64,000 nucleotides of DNA from Pseudomonas japonica. Its GTDB lineage: Bacteria > Pseudomonadota > Gammaproteobacteria > Pseudomonadales > Pseudomonadaceae. The notes below the pieces were generated by a model, which saw nothing but the letters and a program-made list of their open reading frames with translations, did not search any database and had not been told where the DNA came from. Of this stretch, positions 61,053-64,000 are shown piece after piece. The stretch is taken from NCBI RefSeq assembly GCF_900188455.1, contig NZ_FZOL01000006.1, positions 124,001 to 188,000 of the forward strand. The letters are read 5' to 3'. Position 1 is the stretch's first letter. The number at the start of each line of letters is the position of its first letter. Both the position numbers and the translations under genes were made by a program.

Positions 61053-61877
61053 TTATTCCAGTTTCTTGAACAGGGCATTGCCGCAACGCGAGCAGAAGGC
61101 CGCGCCATGTTCGTGATGGCCTTTGTGGCAGACCGGGCAATCGTGGCGCAGTTGCTCGCCGCGCATGGCGTTGGCCAGCTCGGCGGTGAAGATCCCGGTG
61201 GGCACGGCGATGATCGAGTAACCGGTGATCATCACCAGCGAGGAAATCACCTGGCCCAGCGGGGTCTTCGGCACGATATCGCCGAAGCCGACGGTGGTCA
61301 GGGTGACGATGGCCCAGTAGATACCCTTGGGGATGCTGGTGAACCCGTGTTGCGGGCCTTCGACCACGTACATCAGGGTGCCGAACACGGTGACCAGGGT
61401 CGACACGCTGACCAGGAACACGATGATCTTCTGCTTGCTGCCGCGCAGGGCGTCGAGCAGGTAGTGGGCCTGTTTCAGGTAGGGGCTGAGCTTGAGCACG
61501 CGGAAGATCCGCAGCATCCGTATGACGCGGATGATCAGCAGGTACTGGGCGTCGCTGTAGTACAGGGCGATGATCCCCGGGACGATCGCCAGCAGGTCGA
61601 CCAGGCCGTAGAAGCTGAAGGCGTAGCGCAGCGGTTTGGGCGAGCAGTACAGGCGCAGCAGGTACTCGATGAGGAAGACCGCGGTGAAGCCCCATTCGAT
61701 GGCGGCCAGAAGGCCGGCGTAGCTCTGGTGGACTTCGTCGATGCTGTCGAGGACCACGGTGACCAGGCTGGCGAGGATGATCAGCAGCAGGATGGTGTCG
61801 AAGCGGCGGCCGGCGACGGTGTCGGTTTGAAAGACGATGACATAGAGCCGTTCGCGCAGGCTCTGGGGGTTTTCCAT
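61053..61877 (-). CDS. Voltage-gated-type potassium channel with zinc ribbon
   Basis: A 274-residue six-helix ion channel. An S4-like segment with regularly spaced Arg (LIIRVIRMLRIFRVLKL) precedes a pore loop with the potassium filter TTVGFGD (about 195), and S6 ends in GIFTAELANAM. After S6 a short tail carries CPVCHKGHHEHGAAFCSRCGNALF, two CxxC knuckles that should bind one zinc. The tail is not part of typical Kv-like bacterial channels such as KvAP or Kch. ATG at 61877 begins MENPQSLRERLY. Confidence 0.88.
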   Translation of the reverse strand: MENPQSLRERLYVIVFQTDTVAGRRFDTILLLIILASLVTVVLDSIDEVHQSYAGLLAAIEWGFTAVFLIEYLLRLYCSPKPLRYAFSFYGLVDLLAIVPGIIALYYSDAQYLLIIRVIRMLRIFRVLKLSPYLKQAHYLLDALRGSKQKIIVFLVSVSTLVTVFGTLMYVVEGPQHGFTSIPKGIYWAIVTLTTVGFGDIVPKTPLGQVISSLVMITGYSIIAVPTGIFTAELANAMRGEQLRHDCPVCHKGHHEHGAAFCSRCGNALFKKLE

Positions 61878-61967
61878 GGGGTGGGGAGTTCCAGGCGGGT
61901 GGTGGTGCAAAGCCTAGGGGCATATCCGGCAGTTGCACAAGTAGGCGCGGGCTTGCCGGTGAAGGAC

Positions 61968-62094
61968 CTGTAGGAGCTGGCTTGCCTGCGAAAGGACTGC
62001 GCAGCGGTCCCAAATAGCGTTGAGGTCCGGGACCGCTTCGCGGTCCTTTCGCAGGCAAGCCAGCTCCTACGCGGGCAAGCCAGCTCCTACGGGG
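61968..62094. repeat. REPIN with duplicated right end
   Basis: Left end CCTGTAGGAGCTGGCTTGCCTG (61968 on) pairs with GCAGGCAAGCCAGCTCCTAC (to 62070). The right tip is then repeated in tandem as GGGCAAGCCAGCTCCTACGG (62073-62092). The extra tip overlaps the end of the urea transporter gene and supplies its stop codon. Confidence 0.85.
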
Positions 62095-62938
62095 CCGGCG
62101 CCAGTCTTGTCAGCCGAACCAGCCAGCACGCCACGATGAACGGCGCCGTCAGCCCCGGAATCGGCAGCAGGTTGAACAACGGCTGCACCGCGATCGCCAG
62201 GACGATCGCCAGCAACGGTTTCCACGGCTGCGCGCGCGTACCGCTGAAGGCCAGCGCGGCGAGCGCGGCATTGAAGCCATACAGCCCCATGTACGCCGCG
62301 GTCGCTTCACCGCCCAGCAGCGCGACGCTGCCGCCGATGGCCGCGCCGACGAAGGCCCAGGCCGCCGCATAGCGATCCGACAGCAGCAGCCCCAGGGCAA
62401 TCAGCATCCCCGCCAGCGGCTGGTCCAGAAGGAAGATCTGCCCCAGACCCCGCGCCAGCGCGTCCAGCGGATTGGCCGGCACCGGCGCATTGGCGGTCGC
62501 TGCCGGTTCGGTCACCAGCAGCAGCGCCCAGCCCAGCAGCACGAAGGGCAGGGTGTAGGCCGGCAGCAATACCGACCCGCCACGCTTGAGCCACTGATGC
62601 ACAAGCATGCTGCTCAGCCCGGCGGCGGCGATGATCAGCGGCAGCAGCAGCGGCGACCAGGGCAGCAGGTAACTGAACAGCACGCCGATCAGCACGCCGT
62701 TGTAGCTGTACAGCCCGGCCTGGCGGTCGCCGCGGTTGTAGCCGCGGCGCTGCGCCGTGAGCAGCCCGGCGAGGGCGCCCAGCAGTGCGCCGCCGATCAG
62801 CTGCGGCGCGGTGAGAAGGATGGCCAGCAGGCAGCACAGGCCGCACAGCGGATTACGCTGCAGCAGCACCTGACTGAAACCGTTGAGCAGAGCGGTCGCC
62901 CAGTCGGGGCACGGGTTTACGAAATTCTTGGTGTACAT
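62087..62938 (-). CDS. Urea transporter (UT family)
   Basis: A 283-residue hydrophobic protein with about ten transmembrane helices. UT-family features include NPLCGLCCLLAILL (helix 1), YNGVLIGVLFSY (the LxGYNxVLxG-type motif) and, in the second half, the matching MGLYGFNAALAALAFSG. It conducts urea across the inner membrane by facilitated diffusion. The last codons and the TAG stop come from a REPIN tip. No urease genes are nearby. Confidence 0.88.
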   Translation of the reverse strand: MYTKNFVNPCPDWATALLNGFSQVLLQRNPLCGLCCLLAILLTAPQLIGGALLGALAGLLTAQRRGYNRGDRQAGLYSYNGVLIGVLFSYLLPWSPLLLPLIIAAAGLSSMLVHQWLKRGGSVLLPAYTLPFVLLGWALLLVTEPAATANAPVPANPLDALARGLGQIFLLDQPLAGMLIALGLLLSDRYAAAWAFVGAAIGGSVALLGGEATAAYMGLYGFNAALAALAFSGTRAQPWKPLLAIVLAIAVQPLFNLLPIPGLTAPFIVACWLVRLTRLAPAP

Positions 62939-63092
62939 GGCAGTAGGTCTGAAGTGGAGTGGGTCGCCTCTTTGGGCGAATTTTTCCCACGGTCAAGGGC
63001 ACAGCTTTTCTATGTTGTGGATCGCGGAGCACGCTGGCGGCCATGGCTTCACGCGGATGAAGCGATGACCGCTGGCCTGCCCCGCGAAAGGG

Positions 63093-64000
63093 TCAAAGCA
63101 GGGTTTCGATCCGCAGCGAATTAGTCGATCCCGGCTGGCCAAAAGGCACACCGGCGGTAATCAGCAGCGTATCGCCGCGGTTGGCCATGCCCTGGGCCTG
63201 GGCGATTTCCAGCGCGGTGGAACAGACTTCGTCGACCTGGCGCAGACGGTCGTTGACCACCGAGTGCACGCCCCAGACCACGCTCAGGCGCCGCGCGGTG
63301 ACCAGGTTCGGGGTCAGGTTGAGGATCGGTGTCCGCGGTCGCTCGCGAGAGGTGCGCAGGGTCGAGTTGCCTGACTCGCTGTAGTTGACCAGCACCGCCA
63401 CCGGCAGGATCCCGCAGATGCGGCGGATGGCGCAGCTGATGGCGTCGGAGACGGTGGCCTCGGCCTTCGGCCGGCCGACATCGAGCTGGTTCTGGTAGTC
63501 CGGACCGGCTTCGACCTGGCGGATGATCTTGCTCATCATCTGCACGGCTTCGAGCGGGTAGTCACCGGAGGCGGTTTCCGCCGACAGCATCACCGCGTCG
63601 GCACCTTCGGCCACGGCGTTGGCGACGTCGGTCACCTCGGCGCGGGTCGGCGCCGGGGAGAAGCGCATCGATTCGAGCATCTGCGTGGCGACCACCACCG
63701 GCCGGCCGAGCTGACGGCAGGTGGCGATGATGTCCTTCTGGATCTGCGGCACGGCCTCGGCCGGTACTTCCACGCCAAGGTCACCGCGGGCGACCATGAT
63801 CGCGTCGCTCAGCTCGGCGATCTCGCGCAGTTGGGTGACCGCCGAAGGCTTCTCGATCTTGGCCATGAGGAAGGCACGGTCGCCGATCAACTGGCGTGCT
63901 TCGGCGATGTCCTCGGGACGCTGGACGAACGACAGCGCCACCCAGTCCACGCCCAGTTCCAGGCCGAAGGTCAGGTCGCGGCGGTCCTTGGCGGTCAGCG
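63093..64000 (-). CDS. pyk: Pyruvate kinase, C-terminal two-thirds (runs off window)
   Basis: About 302 residues of pyruvate kinase; the N-terminal part lies beyond base 64000. The frame is open to the window end (LTAKDRRDLTFGLELGVDWVALSFVQ). Visible landmarks are the active-site block MVARGDLGVEVPAEAVPQIQK, the VVVATQMLESM segment with TRAEVTDVANAVAEGADAVMLSAETASGDYP, and the C-terminal allosteric domain. It converts phosphoenolpyruvate and ADP to pyruvate and ATP. Which isozyme (PykA or PykF) cannot be decided from this part alone. Confidence 0.93.
   Translation of the reverse strand, partial: LTAKDRRDLTFGLELGVDWVALSFVQRPEDIAEARQLIGDRAFLMAKIEKPSAVTQLREIAELSDAIMVARGDLGVEVPAEAVPQIQKDIIATCRQLGRPVVVATQMLESMRFSPAPTRAEVTDVANAVAEGADAVMLSAETASGDYPLEAVQMMSKIIRQVEAGPDYQNQLDVGRPKAEATVSDAISCAIRRICGILPVAVLVNYSESGNSTLRTSRERPRTPILNLTPNLVTARRLSVVWGVHSVVNDRLRQVDEVCSTALEIAQAQGMANRGDTLLITAGVPFGQPGSTNSLRIETLL

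Overview
The window is a 64 kb piece of a high-GC Pseudomonas chromosome. Gene content and order (fliS-fleQ-fleSR-fliEFGHIJ, an hsbA-hsbR-hptB insertion, fliK, fliLMNOPQR-flhB, flhAF-fleN-fliA, cheYZAB-motCD-parCP-cheW, then ccmABCDEFGHI) match the polar flagellum/chemotaxis region of the P. putida group. The species call is inference from gene order and protein similarity recalled from the genus; no search was run. No phage, transposase, CRISPR array, rRNA or tRNA gene was seen.

Bases 1-35,500 are almost entirely one motility programme on the + strand. It holds the FliS chaperone and a small FliT-like protein, the master regulator FleQ, the FleSR two-component pair, the basal body, C-ring and type III export genes, a HptB/HsbR/HsbA partner-switch module, the polar-placement and number proteins FlhF and FleN, the flagellar sigma factor FliA, the core chemotaxis genes, the second stator MotCD and the ParC/ParP array-positioning pair. 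The regulatory hierarchy can be read in the DNA. GG-N10-GC sigma-54 promoters stand before fleS, fliE, fliK, fliL and flhA, with a candidate inside flhA for flhF. A near-consensus sigma-28 (FliA) promoter stands before fliS, and candidates lie inside fliA and cheZ. fleQ has a sigma-70-like promoter.

Bases 35,500-45,050 hold a convergent minus-strand pair (a free-standing FlhB C-terminal domain plus a FliK-like protein) and the complete cytochrome c maturation operon ccmABCDEFGHI. Bases 45,100-64,000 are a mosaic of short units. They comprise a 2-hydroxyacid dehydrogenase, a halovibrin-like lipoprotein, a GFA-fold protein, a VanY-type peptidase, an FKBP, a histidine-phosphatase-like protein and two lipoproteins. 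A D-amino-acid dehydrogenase-like / racemase / NCS1 permease group follows, then an Lrp regulator, an EamA exporter, an rRNA-type methyltransferase, an MscS-family channel, a sulfate-binding protein, a potassium channel with a zinc ribbon, a urea transporter and the C-terminal two-thirds of pyruvate kinase.

Intergenic palindromes are frequent: four REPIN-like elements and one head-to-head REP pair share a GTAGGAGC...CTTG...GCGAAGG core. A larger 466-bp inverted-repeat element separates flhB from flhA. The most interesting signals are a short acidic Leu-Leu motif shared by FliM, FliN, CheZ and four repeats in a CheA that shows no P2 domain, the flhB-flhA palindrome, and the FlhX/FliK-like pair. 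Promoter motifs also sit inside coding regions with relaxed codon use.
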